This document shows positions 23,281 through 33,376 of a stretch of DNA of 64,000 nt, piece after piece. Made by a program: the position numbers and the translations under genes. The notes beneath the pieces are model-generated. The model searched no databases. It was not told the origin of the DNA and saw only the letters and a list, made by a program, of their open reading frames with translations. The first letter of the stretch is position 1, and every line of letters begins with the position of its first letter. This stretch comes from Triplophysa rosa (taxonomy: Eukaryota; Chordata; Actinopteri; Cypriniformes; Nemacheilidae): assembly GCF_024868665.1 (NCBI RefSeq), contig NW_026634414.1:1-64000 (forward strand). Reading direction: 5' to 3'.

Positions 23281-23895
23281 ATTTAATTGAGATTAAATCT
23301 TTTACCAGCGGCCGCCGTAACTCACGTCTCTAAAATGATTGGTCTAGGCTTTCTTGTGTTCCGCCTCTAACCCACTCCGCTTTATGATTTACTTTGTCTT
23401 CTGTCGCTAACGTGTGACGTTGTACGAAGCGCCGCAGTGCCAAAGCAAGCTCTGTATGCAAGACACTCGGTTATGCACGCTAACGGTAAGTGAATAAAAA
23501 AAATCATTCTTAAACCAACAGATATGCACAAAAATACAGAACAAGTTCTGTCACACATTTAGTAAGGGACAGTTTTTCCCCAATACATGACAATCCCATA
23601 ATAACTGGATGAGTTGCGAACCAGTGGATGGTTGCTGTTCACTGGCAGTCTTTTATCATATGCATTTGAATTATTCAATCAAATCGAGATCTTGTGAAAT
23701 TTAATTGGAATGTATTGGGACATTCTGAACATACCAAGCCCAAAAAAGATCATTTTAGATTAACTTGGTGCTATTATATTGGTGTCTATATCAGCGACAC
23801 TGACCTTGAAAGTTTAAACTGTTTAACTGATTGTCTAAATGTATTAATGGGATAAGAAAATATTTGTATTCAGTTTACTTTTTATGTTTCTATAG

Positions 23896-24015
23896 GTCAG
23901 CCTGGAAGAAGGATGAGGCCAACATGGCATGTCAGTATATTTTTGCTTCCAGGACCTGATATCTCCAAACTACCTTCAGCCAGTGACCATGCTAAACTGA
24001 CCCAAAATGGATTAG
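23896..24015 (+). pseudogene. HECT-like gene, second exon (intact frame)
   Basis: After TTTCTATAG the frame continues from MHAN at 23473: GQPGRRMRPTWHVSIFLLPG, then DISKLPSASDHAKL and TQNGLG, ending at TTAG|GTAAAC. The block 'RPTWxVxIFLLPGP..xxxPxASxHAxLxxNGLG' is the N-terminal signature I associate with fish G2E3-like proteins. It is uninterrupted and both splice sites are canonical. GC-rich sequence at 23280-23470 may be the promoter and 5' UTR. Confidence 0.65.
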
Positions 24016-24532
24016 GTAAACTTTAATTATTTTTAGTTGTTTGGTTGAGTAACACTAAATATTAGGAGCAACAAGTTTATCTTTAAATCTTTAACTTTTT
24101 AAAACTGTAGCCTTTCCATTATGTTATATAACCACAATTTTAAGATTTTGATGTTACTAACAAATTACCACTTTGTTGTCTACAAAAGCTATTTATATCC
24201 GTTAGAGACCCATTGCTTATTTGCCTGTTTCACACATACTCCATGTGCAGTGCATATACAGTATGTATTGCAGTACATTATATGTGGTGATGGCAGCATG
24301 CCCTGGTTGTGCTTTCACGTATACTGCATTTGCAGCATGCTGCCGATCCACCTTTTCTGTGTGCCACAAATTCAACAACTGTCATATGATTATTATGTTG
24401 TGAGGAGAAGCCTCTTCTCCACACTCAACATTATAAAACATACTGTGTAGTTATGGTGCATAAAAAACATACCTTAAGATACAATTAACAGTTACATTTT
24501 GCGAGGTTTTGTTCTGCGATAACTTCAAAAAA
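24016..24532. other. Intron sequence, nothing recognised
   Basis: AT-rich DNA between the second HECT-like exon and the Tc1 element. Confidence 0.4.
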
Positions 24533-24534
24533 TA

Positions 24535-26129
24535 CAAACCCGATTCCAAAAAAGTTGGGACACTGTACAAATTGTGAATAAAAACAGAATGCAATGATGT
24601 GGAAGTTTCAAATTTCAATATTTTATTCAGAATACAACATAGATGACATATCAAATGTTTAAACTGAGAGAATGTATCATTTTAAGGGAAAAATAAGTTG
24701 ATTTTAAATTTCATGGCATCAACACATCTCAAAAAAGTTGGGACAAGGCCATGTTTACCACTGTGTGGCATCCCCTCTTCTTTTTATAACAGTCTGCAAA
24801 CGTCTGGGGACTGAGGAGACAAGTTGCTCAAGTTTAGGAATAGGAATGTTGTCCCATTCTTGTCTAATACAGGCTTCTAGTTGCTCGACTGTCTTAGGTC
24901 TTCTTTGTCGCATCTTCCTCTTTATGATGCGCCAAATGTTTTCTATGGGTGAAAGATCTGGACTGCAGGCTGGCCATTTCAGTACCCGGATCCTTCTTCT
25001 ACGCAGCCATGATGTTGTAATTGATGCAGTATGTGGTCTGGCATTGTCATGTTGGAAAATGCAAGGTCTTCCCTGAAAGAGACGACGTCTGGATGGGAGC
25101 ATATGTTGTTCTAGAACTTGGATATACCTTTCAGCATTGATGGTGCCTTTCCAGATGTGTAAGCTGCCCATGCCACACGCACTCATGCAACCCCATACCA
25201 TCAGAGATGCAGGCTTCTGAACTGAGCGCTGATAACAACTTGGGTTGTCCTTGTCCTCTTTAGTCCGGATGACATGGCGTCCCAGTTTTCCAAAAAGAAC
25301 TTCAAATTTTGATTCGTCTGACCACAGAACAGTTTTCCACTTTGCCACAGTCCATTTTAAATGAGCCTTGGCCCAGAGAAAACGCCTGCGCTTCTGGATC
25401 ATGTTTAGATATGGCTTCTTTTTTGACCTATAGAGTTTTAGCCGGCAACGGCGAATGGCACGGTGGATTGTGTTCACCGACAATGTTTTCTGGAAGTATT
25501 CCTGAGCCCATGTTGTGATTTCCATTACAGTAGCATTCCTGTATGTGATGCAGTGCCGTCTAAGGGCCCGAAGATCACGGGCATCCAGTATGGTTTTCCG
25601 GCCTTGACCCTTACGCACAGAGATTGTTCCAGATTCTCTGAATCTTTGGATGATATTATGCACTGTAGATGATGATAACTTCAAACTCTTTGCAATTTTT
25701 CTCTGAGAAACTCCTTTCTGATATTGCTCCACTATTTTTCGCCGCAGCATTGGGGGAATTGGTGATCCTCTGCCCATCTTGACTTCTGAGAGACACTGCC
25801 ACTCTGAGAGGCTCTTTTTATACCCAATCATGTTGCCAATTGACCTAATAAGTTGCAAATTGGTCCTCCAGCTGTTCCTTATATGTACATTTAACTTTTC
25901 CGGCCTCTTATTGCTACCTGTCCCAACTTTTTTGGAATGTGTAGCTCTCATGAAATCCAAAATGAGCCAATATTTGGCATGACATTTCAAAATGTCTCAC
26001 TTTCAACATTTGATATGTTATCTATATTCTATTGTGAATAAAATATAAGTTTATGAGATTCGTAAATTATTGCATTCCTTTTTTATTCACAATTTGTACA
26101 GTGTCCCAACTTTTTTGGAATCGGGTTTG
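24535..26129 (-). mobile_element. Tc1-like transposon, complete (DD34E)
   Basis: Element of 1595 bp between TA dinucleotides (24533-24534, 26130-26131). Ends start CAAACCCGATTCC. The inverted repeats are about 210 bp long, and each holds an outer and an inner copy of AAAAAAGTTGGGACA, the IR/DR arrangement known from Sleeping Beauty-type elements. The transposase is on the minus strand. Confidence 0.93.
24755..25777 (-). CDS. Tc1 transposase, intact, 340 aa
   Basis: The start at 25777 (MGRGSPIPPMLRRKIVEQY) is chosen because it is where Tc1 transposases begin, although the frame is open further upstream. Residues 1-110 form the paired-like DNA-binding part with two helix-turn-helix units (GVSQRKIAKSLKLSSSTVHN, then a GRKT linker). 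The catalytic triad is WSDESKF, QHDNARPH and LSPIEN; 34 residues separate the second Asp from the Glu, so DD34E. The length is normal for the family and no stop or frameshift is seen. The protein would bind the inverted repeats in the nucleus and move the element into TA sites. Whether it is expressed cannot be judged. Confidence 0.93.
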   Translation of the reverse strand: MGRGSPIPPMLRRKIVEQYQKGVSQRKIAKSLKLSSSTVHNIIQRFRESGTISVRKGQGRKTILDARDLRALRRHCITYRNATVMEITTWAQEYFQKTLSVNTIHRAIRRCRLKLYRSKKKPYLNMIQKRRRFLWAKAHLKWTVAKWKTVLWSDESKFEVLFGKLGRHVIRTKEDKDNPSCYQRSVQKPASLMVWGCMSACGMGSLHIWKGTINAERYIQVLEQHMLPSRRRLFQGRPCIFQHDNARPHTASITTSWLRRRRIRVLKWPACSPDLSPIENIWRIIKRKMRQRRPKTVEQLEACIRQEWDNIPIPKLEQLVSSVPRRLQTVIKRRGDATQW

Positions 26130-26180
26130 TATATAAATTAGTTTTCGTTTCTTTTTTTACTATTAAATAGTAATATATAG

Positions 26181-27163
26181 TAGGGCTGGGCGATACGGCA
26201 AAAAAGTAAACTCGATAGTTTTTTTCTATATTGATCTATAACGATATTTATTTCGATATATATTTAATTAAAAAACTGTATTTAAAAGAATCTATTTTAA
26301 ATACAGTTTATTAACAAAAGTTAACCTTTAACCAGTTAAAATTAAATTAAATTAATGCACTGTTGCAACACAGAGGATATTAGGCCATAAACAACATGTA
26401 CCAGTTCATTCAGTCTCATTTTGACTCAATTGACTCGTTAAGTAAAGGGAGTGTTCATTCAGTACATTCAACCAATGAAAGGGCTCCGTTACTGTGTACA
26501 TTCGAACGCTATTGGCTCAGCACCTGCGCACATACATAACGCTGCAATAATGTCTTGCTCGAGTAGTGGGATTCATTCAATGCATTCAGTGAACCTTAAA
26601 GACATCTCACATAAACTGTAGTACATTTCTTTAATCATGCAAGCATCTTACATACAAGGTTCAATATTTTAATGTGCACACAAACTCACTTCATTACATC
26701 TCTGATCTGTACAGGGCAGCGCTGGTTTGTTTCATATGCACCAGCTCATGTTAGCAGATATGTTAACGATGGATATAAAAACGTTTGTGCTTGAGTTTCG
26801 AAGTAACTCGCTTGCAATAGTGCCTCAAGTTTGTTTTGTTTAACCGGCGATTGCGAAAAAAATAAGACACTTGATAAACCGCGTGATGACAACTCGAGGT
26901 TAGTTTCACCTTTGTTTTCCCGCTTCCAGTAATGTTTTCCTCCTCATGTCGAGTTTTCTTTGCCAAGTGCAGTATGAAATGGACTTTGTACTTTGACGCG
27001 CATCATAAAAGCTGCACGCTGACTGACTGTTGTTGCGTTTATTTCTGCGTTCTGTTACGACTAAAATTAATCCATATCGAGTCAAAATGCCAATAGCTTA
27101 TCATCGTTTTTGAAATACATTCTATCGCGATTCGATATGATATCATTTATCGGCACAGCCCTA
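26181..27163. mobile_element. Non-autonomous hAT, TAGGGCTG ends
   Basis: Left TAGGGCTGGGCGATACGGC and right (reversed) TAGGGCTGTGCCGATAAA are inverted termini. 983 bp, no coding capacity. No 8-bp duplication is found; the right flank is a Tc1 fragment, so one side has been rearranged. Confidence 0.7.
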
Positions 27164-27293
27164 CTTTCAACATTTGATATGTTATCTATATTCTATTGTG
27201 AATAAAATATAAGTTTATAAGATTCGTAAATTATTGCATTCCTTTTTTATTCACAATTTGTACAGTGTCCCAACTTTTTTGGAATCGGGTTTG
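27164..27293. repeat. Second copy of the Tc1 right end
   Basis: About 130 bp (CTTTCAACATTTGATATG to GAATCGGGTTTG) repeat 26000-26129 with about one difference. The bases after the terminus are also alike (TATATGCATTAG here, TATATAAATTAG there). Confidence 0.85.
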
Positions 27294-27569
27294 TATATGC
27301 ATTAGCTGTAAATTTACTACATTTTGATGTCGATTTGAGCAAGATCCATTTGTTATAACTTTAATAGAGAATTAATAGACTTGATGCATATATACGATCA
27401 TGGCACTGCACTGCACTGCACCGCACCCCAACTGCTGATGCACCACATCTGCATGCTGTTTAAATCATCCAATCTGTTATCATGGGCACGTAAAAAATAC
27501 AAACTGCATGCACACTGCGCTCAGAATATGTGTGAAACAAGTGTTTCAGCATGTGACACACTAATAATG

Positions 27570-29072
27570 TGACATGCATTCATGACATCAAGACTAGACT
27601 ACTGTAATGCACTGTTAGGTGGTTGCCCTGCAGGCTTATTACAAAAACTCAAACTGGTACAAAACGCGGCAGCTCGAGTTCTTACACGTACAAAAAAGTA
27701 TGAACATATTAGCCCGGTTCTGTCAACCTTGCACTGGTTACCTATAAAGCATCGCGTTAACTTTAAAATCTTGCTTATTACCTATAAAGCCCTACATGGT
27801 TTAGCTCCTCAATACTTGAATTAACTCCTTTTGTATTACAGTCCTTCACGTGCATTACGCTCTCAGGCATCCTGTCAGTTGGAAATACCTAGAATTTCAA
27901 AACCACGTGCAGGTGGTAGATCCTTTTCCTATCTAGCGCCTAAACTTTGGAATAGTCTTACCTGCACTGTCCGGGAGGCAGACACACTCTGTCAGTTTAA
28001 ATCTAGACTAAAGACGCATCTTTTTAATCTTGCATACACTACTCTTCCATAATATAAATCCTCTGAGCGTTTAGGCTGCATTAGTTAGATCAACCGGAAC
28101 CAAAAACACAACTGATGTACTTGTTGCATCAAAGAGTACAGAACAGTACTCTACTCTCAGCCAGTCTTGTCTCATTGTTCCAAGGTTACCACAGCGAGCA
28201 GGATGCAGTTCATGCCCTGACCTGATGGTAGAGCGGAGAATGGGAAGCGGCGACCTGACAAGAGCTGAGATGATAGAGCTGGATAAAGAAGGACGCGGTC
28301 ACCTGACACGTCTTCATGGCCTGACCTGATGGTAGAGCGGAGAATGGGAAGGGGACCTGACAAGAGCTGAGATGATAGAGCTGGATAAAGAAGGACGCGG
28401 TCTCCCTGACAGTCTTCACCACAAAATTTCAAAACTATTAGATTATAATGATAATCTTAAACTATAATTTACCTTATTAGTAAGTTTATTTATTTTATTT
28501 AGCCTTGTTGTGCAAGCTCTCTGGAGCTTGTGCAGAGGCAGCAGCTTTTGCCAGAGGGGAACTGGAATCCCCTGGTTGGGCCTGGGTTCTCCTGAGGTTT
28601 TTTTTCTCGATTAGAGTTTTGGGTTCCTCGCCACCGTTTGCATACTGTTTTTTGCACTATTTGCCTGGCCGGGGGGGCTTCTTTAGAATTTTAAAGTTTT
28701 ACTTAATTAATATTGCATATAGGAATTTATAGTCTGTTATATTTGACCTGTGCTTCTCTCTCCTTTATCTTAAATGTGTGCTCTCACTGAGCGTGTGTGT
28801 GTGCGTGCTGTGCGTGTCTGCGTGTGTGCGTACTTGTCTGTGTATGTATGTGTGTGCGCATCCGTGTGTGTGTGTGTGTGTGTCTATGTCTATGTGTGTT
28901 AGTACGTGTGCATATTGTGTGTGTGGAGTGTTTTGTATGTGGGTATGTCTGTCTTCTGTGTTTTCAACTTTTTCTTGTTTTTGCAGGTACAACTTTAATT
29001 GTTTTGCTTGTAGTCAATATGTCTTATGTACAGCTGCTTTGTAACAATGAAAATTGTAAAAAGCGTATATAA
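27570..29072 (+). mobile_element. L2-type LINE, copy 2, 5'-truncated
   Basis: It begins inside the RT C-terminal region (SRLDYCNALLGGCPAGLLQK) and ends in the common 3' tail. Residue for residue it is close to 17296-17771, except for a TAA in the codon after LAPQYLN (about 27822). The 3' UTR carries a tandem duplication (28215-28420) and a shorter GT tract, and the tail is extended with AAATA units. Confidence 0.88.
28215..28420 (+). repeat. Tandem duplication of a ~103-bp LINE UTR segment
   Basis: CCTGACCTGATGGTAGAGCG to GGACGCGGTC occurs twice in a row here but once in the copies at 17938 and 46890, so the doubling is private to this copy. Confidence 0.85.
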
Positions 29073-29205
29073 ATTAAAAAAATAAAATAAAATAAAATAA
29101 ATAAACTCAGATCTTCTTTAATAGGTAGGCCAGTGCATGAATTGGATCAACAACAATTCTCCAAAGTTCAGCTCAGTTGGAGTCTAGCTGAATTTAACCA
29201 GTATA

Positions 29206-29824
29206 CAGGTGCTGGTCATATAATTAGAATATCATCAAAAAGTTCATTTATTTCACTAATTCCATTCAAAAAGTGAAACTTGTATATTATATTCATTCAA
29301 TACACACAGACTGATATATTTCAAATGTTTATTTCTTTTAATTTGATGATTATAACTGACAACTAATGAAAATCCCAAATTCAGTATCTCAGAAAATTAG
29401 AATATTACTTAAGACCAATACAAAGAAAGGATTTTTAGAAATCTTGGCCAACTGAAAAGTATGAACATGAAAAGTATGAGCATGTACTGCACTCAATACT
29501 TAGTTGGGGCTCCTTTTGCCTGAATTACTGCAGCAATGCGGCGTGGCATGGAGTCGATCGGTCTGTGGCACTGCTCAGGTGTTATGAGAGCCCAGGTTGC
29601 TCTGATAGTGGCCTTCAGCTCTTCTGCATTGTTGGGTCTGGCATATTGCATCTTCCTCTTCACAATACCCCATAGATTTTCTATGGGGTTAAGGTCAGGC
29701 GAGTTTGCTGGCCAATTAAGAACAGGGATACCATGGTCCTTAAACCAGGTACTGGTAGCTTTGGCACTGTGTGCAGGTGCCAAGTCCTGTTGGAAAATGA
29801 AATCTGCATCTCCATTAAGTTGGT
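29206..29824 (-). mobile_element. Tc1-like element, 3' half only
   Basis: The terminus CAGGTGCTGGTCATATAATT follows a TA at 29204. On the minus strand the transposase C-terminus (HSAKATSTWFKDHGIPVLNW, SPDLNPIENLWGIVKRKM, ending KGAPTKY at 29493) is open. Homology to the copy at 48090-49345 stops near 29824, before the first catalytic Asp, so the element is dead. Confidence 0.88.
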
Positions 29825-29997
29825 CTGCATCTGAAGAGGAGGTACAGTACTTGGAATCTATTTAGCATATTTGTGTGTCATCAATTGAAAGAAATTGTAA
29901 TGACGATAGGAAAGCATAGCATAGATGAATACTAAAATATAAAGCATAAGACCTGTTTAAATGGTACCTTGTCTCACTTTCACAAACATTTTGGCCA

Positions 29998-30117
29998 GGG
30001 GTAGGCAATGTCAGTTTTGGAGAGGCACTATCCTGCAGAGTTTAGCTCTGTTGTGTTTGATTAGGTCTGGAGCATAACTCTGCAGGACAGTTGCTCTCCA
30101 GGACTGACATTTCCCTT
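29998..30117. mobile_element. Small palindromic MITE (TCCTGGAGAG type)
   Basis: AGGGGTAGGCAATGTCAG at the left pairs imperfectly with CAGGACTGACATTTCCCTTT at the right, with CTGCAGAGTTTAGCTCTG mirrored inside. Same style as 36183-36351. Confidence 0.6.
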
Positions 30118-30646
30118 TGATTTAGGCTTTTACATTACTTTTCTGTAGTGAACCATTCATTTTATCCTAAATAGACTTTTTAGTATAACATTAAGTCAGA
30201 AAATTTCACTCCAATAACTTTTTTGGTTACTATTTGGCATGCTAATTATAACCCAGAAAATCTGAAATGAAACAGAACATGCCAAAGTTTGTTACTGTAA
30301 GGCAAGTTCTGTTCCATTTTTGATTATGATGACCTGTCTTTAGTATATGCATATCGTCGCTGTCGGGCGGAATCCTCGTATCTCCAAAACCATAATTTTT
30401 CAGGAAGTAAAAAAAATGCATATTTTTGGAGTTATTAAACATTGTATTGTTAAAGTTGGTATTATACCTTATATTGCTATCATATACTGTTGTGTACCAA
30501 CATTAACACAACATTTCCCCAAAACCATGTTTAATCGGAGATACAAGGTTTATAACTTGGGAGCAGGGAGATACGAGATTACGCTGTCATTGATAAGAAT
30601 GGTACCGACACAGACGTCGCTGCTGCCAGCAGTGTTCATCAAAGTC
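30118..30646. other. No gene recognised
   Basis: A CGGGCGGAATCCTCGTATC stretch near 30365 stands out from AT-rich surroundings, but no element boundary can be drawn. Confidence 0.35.
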
Positions 30647-31014
30647 TGCGGTCGCGTTGAGCCTTTTGACAAGAGACGAGGCTTTAAGAGCTAATGAAAG
30701 CTAATGATTGTGGTTACATACATCTTCCTAAACTCTATTTTAAACGTTAGAGCTATGAGTGATGCAATACCAAAATAAAACGTTAAACAGGCTGTCTAAT
30801 ATAGGCGGAAATTAATCTGCACGCAAATAAAGTCGGCGGTCGCGTTGAGCCTCTTGACAAGAGAAAAGGCTTCAATCGTTAACCAAAGCTAACGACTGTG
30901 GTTACATACATCTTCCTAAACTCTATTTTAAAGGTTTAAGAACTATAAGTGATGTAATACAAAAAACGATGAGCTGACTAGGCTGTCTAATAGGCGGAAA
31001 TTAGCCGAATCTGC
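30647..31014 (+). repeat. Two direct repeats of about 180 bp
   Basis: GCGGTCGCGTTGAGCCT...GGTTACATACATCTTCCTAA...GGCTGTCTAAT...GGCGGAAATTA occurs at 30647-30824 and 30836-31014 with about 80-85 percent agreement by eye. No coding frame is shared. Confidence 0.8.
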
Positions 31015-31359
31015 TCGCAAACTTACCTTCGTGGCTCACAGGCTTCCTTCTGCACCGAAGCATTACAGCTATGATTTTTAACAAAACAGGCCTACTCAAA
31101 TGTATCTAACCTAACTATTTTCACTCGTTATTGTCTAAAAAACTTTCAATCAGGAGACGTAATGCCGAGAAGCTCCCGCGGAGTGAAGAAGAGGTGGAGT
31201 TACGAGACTTCTCAGACAGTTGAAGTGTCCAATGGAGTTAAGAGATTTGCTCTCAAGCTATTTTCAACACTTTAGATTGGTTAATAATTTGTAAAAATAA
31301 CAGACCCACATGGGGACTGACCAATAGCATCGATTTGTGAAAAAATATGAAATTGACCA

Positions 31360-31652
31360 AATTTGGACATGGGTTTGCCGACAGATAACATATGCGACAT
31401 GTCTCCACATGTGATCACATGTTCTTCACGTCACCACATGTTGCACATGTCATCCCATGGGTTTTTACATGTTATCCCATGGGTTTCACGTGGGAATTCA
31501 CATGGAATTCACACCAAAATGTTCCAAAAACACACATTTCACATGTGATCACACGTGTTTTTTTGCACATGTTAAACACATGTTGTATACATGTGATCAC
31601 ATGCGAAAAACATGTAAAAACATGTGAAATTCATGTGTCTTTTCTGTAAGGG
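31360..31652. repeat. Array of ACATGT/CACATG palindromic motifs
   Basis: Some twenty ACATGT, CACATG or CACGTG-like hexamers at irregular 8-20 base spacing, ending with TTTTCTGTAAGGGGGG. No regular unit length. Probably the interior and right end of a non-autonomous element; its left end is not seen. Confidence 0.7.
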
Positions 31653-31733
31653 GGGTCACAGATTATCAACGTGGTCAATTGTAAACTTCTCTTTACCTTT
31701 CATCACTCATTACCAGGCACCATCTTATTTGCA

Positions 31734-32331
31734 GATGACTTCCTATTCTCCCTCCCCTCCGTGCACATCTGCTCCTTTACCCAGATGCTCCAATTCTCCC
31801 TCAGCTCCACGCACATCTTCTTCATTACCCAGACGCTCCTACTCTCCCTCATCTCCACGCAGATCTGTTCCTTTACCCAGACACTCACCCTCACCTCCAC
31901 GCAGATCTGCGCCTTTACCCAGACGCTCCTACTCTCCCTCACCTCCACGCACATCTGCTCCTTTAACCAGACACTCACCCTCACATCCACGCAGATCTGC
32001 ACCTTTACCTAGACGCTCCTACTCTCCCTCACCTCCACGCAGATCTGTTCCTTTAACTAGACACTCTCCCTCACCTCCACGCACATCTGCTCCTTTAACC
32101 AGACCCTCACCTCCACGCAGATGTTCCTTTACCCAGAAGCTCTCCCTCACCTCCACGCACATCTGCTCTCTCACCTACCATCACTAACCAGCATGCACAG
32201 TGGTCTCCTGCACATTCACCTTCTGGATCTCCTGACACCGTGGGTTCATATTTTTCTCCTTCCCCTACACCTCCCAGCTGGTCTCCCATATCTGTTCCTA
32301 CTACACCGCTTGAGGAAGCTGATTCAACGGA
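31734..32331 (+). pseudogene. Ser/Pro/Arg tandem-repeat exon of the HECT-like gene
   Basis: From about 31734 the frame reads about nine repeats alternating 16-residue units (PRRSAPLPRRSYSPSP) and 14-residue units (PRRSVPLPRHSPSP), that is 48- and 42-bp DNA repeats. A 2-bp loss at about 32120 shifts the frame; the new frame continues with the same composition (PSPPRTSALSPTITNQHAQW) through EEADSTE to a GA|GTATGT donor at 32331, which joins in phase to the next exon (ETELQTILTKLV). The exon would give a disordered, phosphorylatable linker before the HECT domain. The exon start is uncertain. Confidence 0.6.
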
Positions 32332-33376
32332 GTATGTTTTACAAAACATAGTTGCTTAGTATTTTGTGTTCCATTTCTTATTGCTGAAAATGCTTTTTTT
32401 CTTTACAGAACTGAGCTGCAGACTATTTTAACAAAGCTTGTCAGCAAAGTGGATTTCACAACATGTCCCACAAGCAATCAAATTAACACGTGCAGAGACA
32501 GGATTTTAAACTGCAGTATTCAAGCGCCGCCGATTCGATTCTGGTGCAAAATTAGACATTGTCTTTGTTGACAATGAGGGTGTGTCTGAGGGGGCTGTGG
32601 ACGAAGGAGGACCTTCAAGAGAATATTTTCGTTTATTAATGTAGTCAATACAGCATTCTAAAATCTTTGAAGGGCCTGAACAAACAAAAAATTTGACTCT
32701 TGATACACATGGTAAATATTTGAAACTTTTAACATGAAACCATATTGTCAAAAAAATATGCAAATCTGTATTTTTGTGTGTGTGTGTTCAGCACTAGACA
32801 CCAGCTTATATTCATTAATTGGCAAGATGATTGCGGTCTGCATTGTTAACGGTGGTGTTGGGCCCCATTTCTTTTCCAAACTCCTATTCATGCAGCTGTG
32901 TGGAAAAAACACTCAACCTGCAGTCTTGGAAGAACTTGGAGACTACTCTTTGAAAGATAAATTATTCAAGGTAATCTGTTATGAATGTAATGTCACAGAC
33001 CAGAACTATTTAATTCTAATCTAATTATTATTGTTTTAGATAAAGGCGGCAGAGACCATTCAGGAGGCAAACAGTGCCAAAAGTGAGGCAGAGGACAGCC
33101 TGAGTATCATGGGAGCACTTCGACTGGTAAAATCCCTGCATGAAAGAGATGCTTTGGTCCAGTCTGCCTTGGAATTCTATACTAATGGACATACATGCAC
33201 TGCATTGACACAGTAAGTGTGTCCCATATCGTGTGGCTGAAGAACCCAGATGCAGGCAGGCAGTGAAGAGGTTAACAAACAAGACTTTATTTAACACGAA
33301 AAACAAGAAACAAAAACACCCACAAGGGGGTAAACGAAAATGTAACAAAATAATAAACGAACAACAGGACCTAGGC

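Noticed and set aside
24755..25990. 411-codon start for the Tc1 transposase
   Set aside because: The first 71 codons lie in the inverted-repeat and leader region. MGRGSPIPP at 25777 is the expected family start.
28172..28432. Minus-strand frames with internal repeats (FIQLYHLSSCQV)
   Set aside because: They are created by the tandem-duplicated L2 UTR segment.
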